Positions 1 to 6,258 of a stretch of 9,356 nt of DNA are shown here, one piece after another. Each line of letters starts with the position of its first letter. Position 1 is the stretch's first letter. The stretch is from Comamonadaceae bacterium (GTDB lineage Bacteria; Pseudomonadota; Gammaproteobacteria; Burkholderiales; Burkholderiaceae_C), in the NCBI GenBank assembly GCA_947454695.1, contig CANGMW010000087.1, forward strand, positions 1 to 9,356, written 5' to 3'. A program made the translations under genes and the position numbers. The notes under the pieces were generated by a model. The model saw only the letters and a list, made by a program, of their open reading frames with translations. It searched no databases and was not told the origin of the DNA.

Positions 1-148
1 TCGTCAGATCACCCCCGCCACCGGGCGCGTTAGGCACCACGATGCGAATGGGCTTGGAGGGAAAGCTTTGGGCTTGCGCCCAAGGGCACGCACTGGCCGC
101 GAGGAGCGTCAAGGCCAACACCAGGCAGGATCGGATCGGAGAAGTCAT
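1..148 (-). CDS. Bug/TctC-type periplasmic solute-binding protein, N-terminal fragment (runs off the window)
   Basis: Only the first 49 codons are in the window; the rest lies before position 1. The ATG is at 148, with a purine-rich GAGGA stretch just upstream. The protein begins with a short basic N-terminus (MTSPIRS), then a hydrophobic stretch rich in Leu and Ala, then a likely signal-peptidase site ending AQA at about residues 24-26. Next comes FPSKPIRIVVPNAPGGGGD, the hallmark mature N-terminus of the Bug/TctC family (usually YPxKPIRxVVPFxPGGxxD). These periplasmic receptors are very numerous in Burkholderiales and bind carboxylates, aromatic acids or other small solutes. The gene starts 41 bp after the livF stop on the same strand, so it is probably the last or a later gene of the liv operon. 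A Bug receptor normally works with a TctAB permease, not an ABC importer, so its partner is unclear. The ligand cannot be read from this fragment. Confidence 0.85.
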   Translation of the reverse strand, partial: MTSPIRSCLVLALTLLAASACPWAQAQSFPSKPIRIVVPNAPGGGGDLT

Positions 149-189
149 CGGGTCCTCATCAAGCGGGGTTGAAGCCGCGCACTGACCAC

Positions 190-894
190 TCAGCGCGCCA
201 CACCCAGCAAACGGTCGAGCAGTTCGGGTTGCTCCAGCAAATCCTTGGCGGTGCTGGTGTGCACCACGGTGCCGCGGTCGAGCACCGCCGCCACATCGGA
301 GATGGCCAGAATCGCTTTGGGGTGCTGCTCCACGATGATGGCCGAGAGGCCTTCGTCGCGGGTGATGCGGCGAATCGCCTGCAGCAACTCTTGCACGATG
401 ATCGGCGCCAGCCCTTCGAGCGGCTCGTCCAGCAACAGCAATTTGGGGTTGAGCACCAATGCACGGCCCACGGCCAGCATTTGTTGTTCGCCGCCCGACA
501 GCTGCGTGCCCAGATTGGTTTTGCGCTCGGCCAGGCGCGGGAACATTTGGTACACCCGCTCGGGCGTCCAGGCACCTCGACGCGCCACTGCAGTGAGGTT
601 CTCGTCCACCGTGAGCGACTTGAAAATATTGCGCTCCTGCGGCACCCAGCCAATGCCCGCGCTGGCGCGCTCGTGCAGCGGCACCTTGTGCAAGGCCACG
701 CCATCGAGTTCGATGGTGCCGCCATGCTGGCGGGTGGCGCCGGCCAAGGTGTTCATGAACGTGGTCTTGCCGGTGCCGTTTCGACCCAGCAAGGCCAGCG
801 TCTGACCTTGTCCCAAGGACAGCGACACACCGTTGAGCACCACCGCCTGGCCATAACCAGCGCTGAGCTTGTTGACTTGCAGCAGATCAGCCAT
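190..894 (-). CDS. livF: Branched-chain-amino-acid-type ABC transporter ATPase, LivF-like
   Basis: This 234-residue protein is one of the two cytoplasmic ATPases of the importer encoded upstream. It shows Walker A GRNGTGKTT at 37-45, a Q-loop glutamine at 86, the signature LSGGEQQ at 132-138, Walker B LLLLDEP at 152-158 and the H-loop histidine at 191, so it should be an active ATPase. Length and the GLAP continuation after Walker B are typical of LivF. The same frame stays open upstream to 987, but the start at 894 is preferred: it follows a GAGAGGAG ribosome-binding site, begins MADLLQVNKLSAGYGQ as LivF proteins do, and gives an 8-base overlap with the end of livG. The overlap implies translational coupling. 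The substrate is set by the receptor and permeases, not by this subunit, and liv-type importers often carry aromatic acids, amides or urea instead of leucine. Confidence 0.95.
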   Translation of the reverse strand: MADLLQVNKLSAGYGQAVVLNGVSLSLGQGQTLALLGRNGTGKTTFMNTLAGATRQHGGTIELDGVALHKVPLHERASAGIGWVPQERNIFKSLTVDENLTAVARRGAWTPERVYQMFPRLAERKTNLGTQLSGGEQQMLAVGRALVLNPKLLLLDEPLEGLAPIIVQELLQAIRRITRDEGLSAIIVEQHPKAILAISDVAAVLDRGTVVHTSTAKDLLEQPELLDRLLGVAR

Positions 895-1657
895 GGCCGA
901 GCTCCTCTCCATGGCCCAGGTAAACCGCTTTGACCTGTGAGTTGTTAGCAATGGTTTGCGGGTCGCCGCTGATGAGCACCGTGCCATTGACCAGCACGGT
1001 CATGCTGGTGGCGAAACTGAAAACCAAATCCATATCGTGTTCAATCAAGAGCACCGACACATCGGCCGGCAGCGCCGCAACTGTCTGCAGCAATTCTTCA
1101 CGTTCACCGGCCGGCACCCCCGCCACCGGTTCGTCGAGCAGCAGCACGCGCGGCTCGCAGGCCAGCGCGATGGCAATCTCCAACAACCGACGCTTGCCGT
1201 AAGCCAGCTCTTTCGTGGGCTGGTTCATCACTTCAGTGAGATGAAACTGTTCAAGCAACTGCTCGCAGCGCTGCGCGACTTGGGCTTGACGCCCCAAGGG
1301 CTTCCACCACTGGCCGCTCAGACCTTGCTGCTGCGAGACCACCAAGGCCAGCGTCTCCAGCGGCGTGAGGCTGTCAAACAACTGGTTGATCTGGAAGGTG
1401 CGCACCATGCCGCGGCGCACCCGCTGGTGCGGCGCGAGTTGGGTGATGTCCTGCCCGTTGAGCACAATGCGGCCCTCGGTGGGCTGCAGCACCCCGGTGA
1501 GCAAGTTGATGAGGGTGGTCTTGCCGGCGCCGTTGGGGCCGATCAGTGCATGACGCGCACCTTTGTGCAGGTCCAGGCTCACATTGCCGGTGGCGGTGAT
1601 GCCGCCAAAACGCTTGACCAGGCCCTGCGCGGACAAGACGATGTCGGCTTGACTCAT
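887..1657 (-). CDS. livG: Branched-chain-amino-acid-type ABC transporter ATPase, LivG-like
   Basis: The product is a 256-residue cytoplasmic ATPase that would pair with LivF under the LivH-LivM channel. Walker A GPNGAGKTT lies at 40-48, Walker B VLLLDEP at 171-177 and the H-loop histidine at 207 (IEHDMD). The signature is LAYGKRR at 151-157 in place of LSGGQ; this form is normal for LivG (known family trait) and is not damage. The C-terminal stretch around VKAVYLGHG is also LivG-like (LivG proteins often end near xVIxAYLG). The start at 1657 overlaps the livM stop by 4 bases (ATGA) and the 3' end overlaps livF, so all three are probably translated in a coupled way. A GGAGG-like site within the end of livM precedes the start. 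Confidence 0.95.
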   Translation of the reverse strand: MSQADIVLSAQGLVKRFGGITATGNVSLDLHKGARHALIGPNGAGKTTLINLLTGVLQPTEGRIVLNGQDITQLAPHQRVRRGMVRTFQINQLFDSLTPLETLALVVSQQQGLSGQWWKPLGRQAQVAQRCEQLLEQFHLTEVMNQPTKELAYGKRRLLEIAIALACEPRVLLLDEPVAGVPAGEREELLQTVAALPADVSVLLIEHDMDLVFSFATSMTVLVNGTVLISGDPQTIANNSQVKAVYLGHGEELGHG

Positions 1658-2619
1658 GAGCGGCCTCCTTTGAACCAGGTACGTGGGCGAACCAAGCGCT
1701 CACGGCCCACCAAGACCAGCACAACCAGGAACAAACCGATCCAAAAAGTCCAGTACTGCGGCGTGACGGAGGAAATCAAGTCTTGCATGATTTTGAACAC
1801 CACCGCACCGGCAATGCCGCCGTACAACCAACCGATGCCACCGATCACCAGCAGCAAAATCAAATCGGCCGAGCGGTCAAACGCGAACACGTCGGTCGAG
1901 GCAAAGCCGGTGGTTTGCGCCAGCAAGGCACCGGCCGCACCAGCCACACCGGCGGCCACGGTGTAGATCAGTGCCATGCGCGAGTGCACCGAAATGCCAA
2001 TGGCCATGGCACGCAGGCGGTTGTCGCGAATGGCGGTCAGCGTGGCGCCGAAGGGCGAATGCACCAAACGGCGTGCCAGCACAAAAAACACCAGCAGAAT
2101 GCACAGCGAGTAACTCGCCGCCACCTGCCCCTGCAAATCAAAATCAAAGCGGCCCAACACCGGCCCCATGACCACGCCTTGCAGACCATCGGCACCACCG
2201 GTGAGCCAATCCAGCTTGTTGGCCAGCTCCATCAAGATGAGCGCCACCCCCAGCGTGACCATCAGGCGCGTCAGATCGGTGCCGCGCATGATGGTGAACG
2301 AGCACATCGCGCCCAGCACTGTGGCCACAGCCACACCAAACAACAGGCCGACCACCGGATCGGGCATGACCAGTTTGGCAAACAGGGCCGCGGCGTAAGC
2401 ACCCATACCAAAAAAGGCTGCATGCCCCAAGGACACGATGCCGGTGTAGCCCAGGATCAGGTCCAGCGACAGCGCAAACAGGGCCACGATGGCGATCTCG
2501 TTGATGATCAAGGCGTGGGTGGACAGCAGGAAGGGCGAGGCCAGTGCGAGCAACCACACCACGGGTTCCCACAGCTTCCAGCGACGGCTGGCTTGTAAAG
2601 ATTGCTGAGCGTTCATCAT
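1654..2619 (-). CDS. livM: Branched-chain-amino-acid-type ABC transporter permease, LivM-like
   Basis: The product is a 321-residue very hydrophobic inner-membrane permease. The LivM hallmark GYTGIVSLGHAAFFGMGAY is at 57-75. The cytoplasmic coupling loop that docks on the ATPases is SPFGATLTAIRDNRLRAMAIGI at about 188-209. It ends in a basic tail after the last membrane segment. The reading frame stays open to 3045, but that extension is antisense-like noise through livH. I chose the ATG at 2619 because it follows GGGAGG with a 6-base gap and overlaps the livH stop in the usual ATGA arrangement; the next codon is also ATG (2616) and could serve instead. With LivH it would form the membrane channel of the importer. 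Confidence 0.94.
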   Translation of the reverse strand: MMNAQQSLQASRRWKLWEPVVWLLALASPFLLSTHALIINEIAIVALFALSLDLILGYTGIVSLGHAAFFGMGAYAAALFAKLVMPDPVVGLLFGVAVATVLGAMCSFTIMRGTDLTRLMVTLGVALILMELANKLDWLTGGADGLQGVVMGPVLGRFDFDLQGQVAASYSLCILLVFFVLARRLVHSPFGATLTAIRDNRLRAMAIGISVHSRMALIYTVAAGVAGAAGALLAQTTGFASTDVFAFDRSADLILLLVIGGIGWLYGGIAGAVVFKIMQDLISSVTPQYWTFWIGLFLVVLVLVGRERLVRPRTWFKGGRS

Positions 2620-3491
2620 GATTTGCCTCCCGTGCGCACGAACAGGCCTTGGGGACGCCAGATGAGGATGACGATCATCAAGCCGTACACGATGAAGGCG
2701 CCAAAAGAGGGGATGTAGTACTTGCCGGCCACATCGGCAATGCCGAGCAACAGTGCGGCCAGCAAGGGGCCGGTGATGGACGAGGTGCCACCCACGGCCA
2801 CCACGATCAGAAAATAAATCATGAATTTCAGGGGAAAGCTCGGATCCAGACCCAGCACTTCCGCACCCAGCGCACCACCCAGACCAGCTAAGCCGGAGCC
2901 CACCGCAAAGGTGGACAAGAAGACGATGTTGACGTTGATGCCCAGACCGGCGGCCACGCGCTGGTCGTCCACCGAGGCACGCAAACGGCTGCCAAAACGG
3001 GTGCGGGCCAGAACGTATTGCAGCGCGACGGTGAGCGCTGCGCACACGGCAATGATGAACAGACGGTAGTGACCCATGCCCAACATGAAAGCGCCCTCAC
3101 CCAGCTCGGTGCGGCCCTTAAGCCACACCGGCAACTGGATGTTTTGCTGGCTGGAGGTCATGAAATAGTCCATGCTGGCCACGGCCATGAAGGTCAGACC
3201 AATGGAGAACAGCACCTGATCCAGGTGGGGCCGGTGGTACATCTGCCGGTACAGCGTGCGCTCCAGCACCGCGCCGATCAGGGCCACGCCGCCAAACGCC
3301 ACCGGCAGGCACCACAGAAAGGGCACGTCGTAGCGCTGCATCAGGATCACCGTGATGTAGCCGCCCACCATGGCAAAAGCCCCGTGCGCCAGGTTGATGA
3401 AATTCATCAGCCCCATGGTCACGGCCAGACCGACCGCCAAGATAAACAGCAGCATGCCGTAGGCGATGCCGTCAAACAAAATGGTCAACAT
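2616..3491 (-). CDS. livH: Branched-chain-amino-acid-type ABC transporter permease, LivH-like
   Basis: The product is a 291-residue hydrophobic permease. The LivH hallmark MNFINLAHGAFAMVGGY is at 29-45 and the ATPase-coupling loop RTRFGSRLRASVDDQRVAAGLGI at about 163-184. The N-terminus MLTILFDGIAYGMLLFILAVGL matches the usual first membrane segment, which supports the ATG at 3491. No good ribosome-binding site is visible before that ATG; upstream is T-rich (TTGTTTTTGTTTGAGACA). An in-frame ATG 12 codons earlier (3527) lies in the 3' arm of the livK-livH hairpin and would add MPCLFLFETHAF, which I judge unlikely. The gene follows livK by 71 bp and overlaps livM by 4 bases. Weak initiation after a hairpin would give less permease than receptor, as expected for binding-protein-dependent importers. 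Confidence 0.93.
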   Translation of the reverse strand: MLTILFDGIAYGMLLFILAVGLAVTMGLMNFINLAHGAFAMVGGYITVILMQRYDVPFLWCLPVAFGGVALIGAVLERTLYRQMYHRPHLDQVLFSIGLTFMAVASMDYFMTSSQQNIQLPVWLKGRTELGEGAFMLGMGHYRLFIIAVCAALTVALQYVLARTRFGSRLRASVDDQRVAAGLGINVNIVFLSTFAVGSGLAGLGGALGAEVLGLDPSFPLKFMIYFLIVVAVGGTSSITGPLLAALLLGIADVAGKYYIPSFGAFIVYGLMIVILIWRPQGLFVRTGGKS

Positions 3492-3518
3492 GAAAGCGTG
3501 TGTCTCAAACAAAAACAA

Positions 3519-3553
3519 ACAAGGCATGCCCCAGCAATGGGCGCATGCCTTGT
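3519..3553 (-). terminator. Hairpin between livK and livH (attenuating terminator or RNA-stabilising stem)
   Basis: ACAAGGCATGC (3519-3529) and GCATGCCTTGT (3543-3553) are perfect 11-bp complements around a 13-base loop. In the minus-strand RNA the stem is followed at once by a T-rich run (TTGTTTTTGTTTG), so it looks like a leaky intrinsic terminator 10 bases after the livK stop. Similar stems after binding-protein genes protect the upstream message or lower downstream expression (known from other ABC operons). The role here is inferred. Confidence 0.72.
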
Positions 3554-3562
3554 CAGAGGGGC

Positions 3563-4735
3563 TTACTTGGTTTTACCGGGGTCTTTAACGTCTTTGATCA
3601 CGTCAAACTCGACGTTGTAGAGCTGACCGTTTTGCTTTTGCACTTTGCGCAGGTAAATGTTTTGCACCACGTCACGGGTCTGTGCGTCGATGAACATCGG
3701 GCCGCGTGGGCTCTCGAACAACTGGCCCTTCATGGCGGCCAGCAGGCCGTCGCCACCGCCCTGACCTTTGCTGGCCTTGAGGGCTTCATAAATCACGCGC
3801 ATGCCGTCATAACCACCCACGGCCATGAAGTTGGGGCGCATGCCTTTGTTGGCCTTTTGGAAAGCGTCCACAAATTTCTTGTTGGCCGGCGAGGGATGCG
3901 CTGCCGAGTAGTGGTGTGACGTCACCACGCCCAAGGCGCCGTCGCCCATGTCGTTCAACTGGTCGTCATCGGTGATGTCGCCGGTGCCGATCAGCTTGAT
4001 ACCGGCCTTGTCCATGCCGCGCTCCAGGAACTGCTTCATGACCGCCGCGCCCGCGCCGGAGGGCACAAACACAAACAGGCCGTCCGGATTAGCGTCACGC
4101 ACTTTTTGCAGGAAGGGTGCGAAGTCGGGGTTGCGCATGGGCACGCGCAAGGTGTCAATCACGGTGCCGCCGTTGAAAATGAAGCGCTCTTTGAAGAACT
4201 TCTCAGCGTCAATGCCGGGGCCGTAATCACTCACCAGCGTCACGACTTTTTTGATGCCGTTCTTAGGTGCCCAGTCGGCCATACTGACCGAAGCCTGGGG
4301 CAGCGTGAAGCTGGTACGCACGATGTAGGGGGACGCTTGCGTGATGCTGGAGGTGGCTGCCGCCATCACCACTTGCGGGGTTTTGGACTGGGTGGCGATC
4401 GGGGCCACGGCAAGGGCGGAAGGCGTGATGCCAAAGCCTGCGAGCACATTAACCTTGTCGTTGACCACCAGCTCTTGCGCCAAGCGCTTGGTGACATCGG
4501 GAATGCTGGTGTCGTCTTTAACGATCAACTCAATTTTTTTGCCTGCCACCATATTGCCGTTTTCGGCCATGTACAAGCGGGCAGCCGCTTCAATCTGACG
4601 ACCGGTAGACGCCTGCTGGCCAGTCATCGGAACGATCAGACCAATTTTGAAAGTGTTGTCCTGGGCCATGACAGCCGCAGAGCACATAGCCAGAACCGCT
4701 GCGGCGCTGGCATTTAGAAATACACGTTTTTTCAT
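3563..4735 (-). CDS. livK: Periplasmic substrate-binding protein of a liv-type ABC importer (type 1 fold)
   Basis: The product is a 390-residue exported receptor. The signal peptide is MKKRVFLNASAAAVLAMCSAAVMA, with probable cleavage after Ala24. The mature part opens with FKIGLIVPMTGQQASTGRQIEAAARLYMAENG, the standard start of the Peripla_BP_6 / LivK-like fold, and carries AATSSITQASPYIVRTSFT, the family's typical first-domain ligand-side segment. It ends with a basic LRKVQKQNGQLYNVEFDVIKDVKDPGKTK tail. The ATG at 4735 follows AGGAG with a suitable gap. It is the first gene of the importer operon, preceded by a roughly 130-base probable leader, and its stop is followed by a hairpin. Receptors of this class bind branched-chain amino acids, urea, amides, benzoates or hydroxycinnamates; the ligand cannot be assigned by eye. 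Given the ligase and crotonase genes nearby, an aromatic or aryl-alkenoic acid is a reasonable guess. The symbol marks family only. Confidence 0.92.
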   Translation of the reverse strand: MKKRVFLNASAAAVLAMCSAAVMAQDNTFKIGLIVPMTGQQASTGRQIEAAARLYMAENGNMVAGKKIELIVKDDTSIPDVTKRLAQELVVNDKVNVLAGFGITPSALAVAPIATQSKTPQVVMAAATSSITQASPYIVRTSFTLPQASVSMADWAPKNGIKKVVTLVSDYGPGIDAEKFFKERFIFNGGTVIDTLRVPMRNPDFAPFLQKVRDANPDGLFVFVPSGAGAAVMKQFLERGMDKAGIKLIGTGDITDDDQLNDMGDGALGVVTSHHYSAAHPSPANKKFVDAFQKANKGMRPNFMAVGGYDGMRVIYEALKASKGQGGGDGLLAAMKGQLFESPRGPMFIDAQTRDVVQNIYLRKVQKQNGQLYNVEFDVIKDVKDPGKTK

Positions 4736-4771
4736 GGGAGGCTCCTGTTGTTCAGTGGTCGCTCAAAAACC

Positions 4772-4812
4772 TACGGCAAGCGGCGCCAAGCCGGCTTGCC
4801 AAAGATGCCGTA
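4772..4812 (-). promoter_or_regulatory. Possible structured leader upstream of livK with competing stems
   Basis: Two 7-bp perfect inverted repeats share bases. The inner one is GGCAAGC/GCTTGCC (4775-4781 with 4794-4800). The outer one is TACGGCA/TGCCGTA (4772-4778 with 4806-4812). Both use 4775-4778, so they cannot form together. On the minus strand the structure is followed by GG and TTTTT (4769-4765), which hints at attenuation. The T run is short and the gap from the inner stem is 5 bases, so a working terminator is uncertain. Confidence 0.3.
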
Positions 4813-4870
4813 CTGTCCTTTGAAATTCACACCCTCGCAAGTGCAAATTACGACTGATTGATATAACAAA

Positions 4871-4899
4871 GTTAAATACCACTGCGTATGGTAGTTCAA
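4871..4899 (-). promoter_or_regulatory. Candidate sigma-70 promoter of livK with a palindrome in its spacer
   Basis: On the minus strand TTGAAC (4899-4894) is followed after exactly 17 bases by TTTAAC (4876-4871); each matches the consensus hexamer at 4 of 6 positions. The spacer is TACCA-N7-TGGTA, a 5-bp inverted repeat filling the whole gap between the hexamers (4877-4893). That placement would suit a repressor or an activator operator. Transcription from here would give a leader of roughly 130 bases before livK. This is a sequence-only prediction. Confidence 0.45.
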
Positions 4900-4980
4900 T
4901 CTCGTCGGGTAGACGAATTCTAGCGGGGGTGACAAGTCCCGAGCGTGATGCAGGACAAGCGCCGCAAAAACCAGCCGCCT

Positions 4981-5008
4981 TTGGAGTCCGTATGCTGAAT
5001 GCCATAAT
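4981..5008 (+). promoter_or_regulatory. Candidate promoter of the MetE-like gene
   Basis: TTGGAG (4981-4986) and CATAAT (5003-5008, 5 of 6 consensus matches) are separated by 16 bases on the plus strand. The start site would fall near 5015, leaving about 37 bases before the ATG at 5052, which has a CGGAGA ribosome-binding site. The upstream hexamer is weak, so the call is tentative. Confidence 0.35.
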
Positions 5009-5051
5009 CCTGCCGCTAGGACAAACCAACTTCTATTCTCCGGAGACATCC

Positions 5052-6173
5052 ATGACGCTACGCACCACGCCCCCGTTCCGCGCCGACCATGTGGGCAGTT
5101 TTCTGCGCCCCAAATACCTGCTCGATGCGCGCGAGCAAAAGGCCAAAGGCCAGATCACCGCGGAACAATTGCGCGCGGTGGAAGACAAGGCCATCACCGA
5201 GATCGTGAAATTCCAGGAAGATGTAGGCCTGCAAAGCATCACCGACGGCGAGTTCCGCCGCACTTACTTTCACATCGACTTTCTGGAGCAGCTCGGCGGT
5301 GTGAAGACCGACATCCCCGTCACCATCCAGAAACCCGATGGCACCCAGGAACTCGCCCCGCCGGTCATGCGCGTGGTTGACAAAGTGCGCCATGTCAAAG
5401 ACATCCAGCGCGCTGACTTCGAATACCTCCAAAGCCAGATCACCCCCGGTGGCGGTCGTGTGGGCAAGGTCACCATCCCCTCCCCCACCATGCTGCATTT
5501 CCGTGGCGGTCGTGCGGGCATCAGCAAAGCGCATTACCCCGAACTCGACCCGGCGTTCTACGACGACGTGGCCCAGGCCTATGGTGATGAACTGCGCTCG
5601 CTTTCAGCCGCGGGTTGCAACTATGTGCAGATGGACGACACCAACCTGGCTTACCTGTGCGACGACAAAATGCGCGAAGCCGCCCGTCTGCGCGGTGACG
5701 ACCCGAATGAACTACCGCACCGCTACGCCATGTTCATCAACAAGGTCGTGGCGCAAAAGCCCGCCGGCATGACCTTGGCCATGCACCTGTGCCGTGGCAA
5801 CTTCAAGAGCACGCACGCGGCATCGGGCAATTACGAGCCGGTGGCCGAAGCGCTCTTGTCCGAGATGAACCTGGACGCCTACTTCCTGGAGTACGACGAC
5901 GACCGCAGCGGCGACTTCCGTCCCCTGCGCTTTGTGCCCAAGGGCAAGATCGTGGTGCTGGGCCTGGTGACCACCAAATTCGGCGCGATGGAGTCCAAGG
6001 ACGACCTCAAGCGTCGCATCGATGAAGCCGCCAAGTATGTGCCACTGGACCAACTGGCTTTGTCGCCCCAGTGCGGCTTCTCCAGCACCGTGCACGGCAA
6101 CGACATCGCGGTGGAAGCGCAACGCGCCAAGCTGCGTCTGGTGGTGGAAACCGCGCAGGAAGTCTGGGGTTAA
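5052..6173 (+). CDS. MetE C-terminal-domain-type methyltransferase (cobalamin-independent methionine synthase II family)
   Basis: The 373-residue product corresponds in size to the catalytic C-terminal half of MetE (about 750 residues) and lacks the N-terminal half. It begins TPPFRADHVGSFLRP, as in the Bacillus YxjG/YxjH-like proteins, with ITDGEFRR at 63-70. The zinc site seems intact: His245 and Cys247 (MHLCRGN), Glu280 (FLEYDDD) and Cys341 (SPQCGFSS); YVQMDDT at 191-197 matches the homocysteine-binding aspartate region. It should therefore transfer a methyl group to a thiol, most likely homocysteine, from a donor that need not be methyl-folate. The frame is open upstream to a GTG at 4929, but the ATG at 5052 has a GGAG site and matches the family start. 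It diverges from livK and ends at a strong terminator. The donor is unknown; general methionine synthesis or methyl capture from a catabolic substrate are both possible. Confidence 0.88.
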   Translation: MTLRTTPPFRADHVGSFLRPKYLLDAREQKAKGQITAEQLRAVEDKAITEIVKFQEDVGLQSITDGEFRRTYFHIDFLEQLGGVKTDIPVTIQKPDGTQELAPPVMRVVDKVRHVKDIQRADFEYLQSQITPGGGRVGKVTIPSPTMLHFRGGRAGISKAHYPELDPAFYDDVAQAYGDELRSLSAAGCNYVQMDDTNLAYLCDDKMREAARLRGDDPNELPHRYAMFINKVVAQKPAGMTLAMHLCRGNFKSTHAASGNYEPVAEALLSEMNLDAYFLEYDDDRSGDFRPLRFVPKGKIVVLGLVTTKFGAMESKDDLKRRIDEAAKYVPLDQLALSPQCGFSSTVHGNDIAVEAQRAKLRLVVETAQEVWG

Positions 6174-6176
6174 TCA

Positions 6177-6240
6177 GCCCGCGTCGCCACCAACAAAAAG
6201 GCCTGCCAGAGTGATCTGGCAGGCCTTTTTAGCGACGGGC
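6177..6240. terminator. Bidirectional intrinsic terminator between convergent genes
   Basis: AAAAAGGCCTGCCAG (6195-6209) and its exact complement (6216-6230) form a 15-bp perfect stem with a 6-base loop. The A run on one side and T run on the other give a U-tract in both directions. Outside it GCCCG-CG-TCGC (6177-6187) can pair with GCGACGGGC (6232-6240) with a 2-base bulge, extending the structure. It starts 3 bases after the stop of the MetE-like gene and 18 bases after the stop of the convergent amidohydrolase gene, so it can serve both. Confidence 0.93.
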
Positions 6241-6258
6241 ACAAAAGACGATTGACGC

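Larger units (their letters stand above)
4736..5051. other. 316-bp divergent intergenic region between livK and the MetE-like gene
   Basis: No convincing gene lies here; short frames on either strand have no family resemblance. It holds a promoter-like pair facing livK with a palindrome in its spacer (4871-4899), a possible folded leader before livK (4772-4812), and a promoter-like pair facing the MetE-like gene (4981-5008). The middle (about 4850-4900) is clearly more A+T-rich than the flanking coding sequence, as expected for a regulatory region. I saw no SAM-riboswitch pattern that I could defend. Confidence 0.7.

Noticed and set aside
1187..1207. Non-canonical ABC signature (LAYGKRR) in LivG as a sign of a degraded ATPase.
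   Set aside because: LivG proteins normally carry an LAYG-type signature, and the Walker and H-loop residues are intact.
956..2598. Long open frames on the plus strand across livG and livM (956-1966 and 1783-2598).
   Set aside because: Their products are His-, Gln- and Arg-rich with no family resemblance, and they lie opposite genes with clear motifs. They are antisense shadows of GC-rich coding.
4929..5051. N-terminal extension of the MetE-like protein from a GTG at 4929.
   Set aside because: The added 41 residues do not match the family start, and the ATG at 5052 has a better ribosome-binding site. The extension also covers the predicted promoter.
4736..5051. A SAM-sensing riboswitch upstream of the MetE-like gene.
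   Set aside because: The distance from the predicted start site to the ATG is only about 37 bases and I could not match any known SAM-riboswitch core. A covariance-model search would settle it.
5449..5521. Near-repeat of GTGGCGGTCGTG-GGGC at two places in the MetE-like gene.
   Set aside because: It encodes two similar Gly-Gly-Arg-x-Gly turns (GGRVG and GGRAG) within the normal family sequence. It is too short and too constrained by coding to count as a repeat element.
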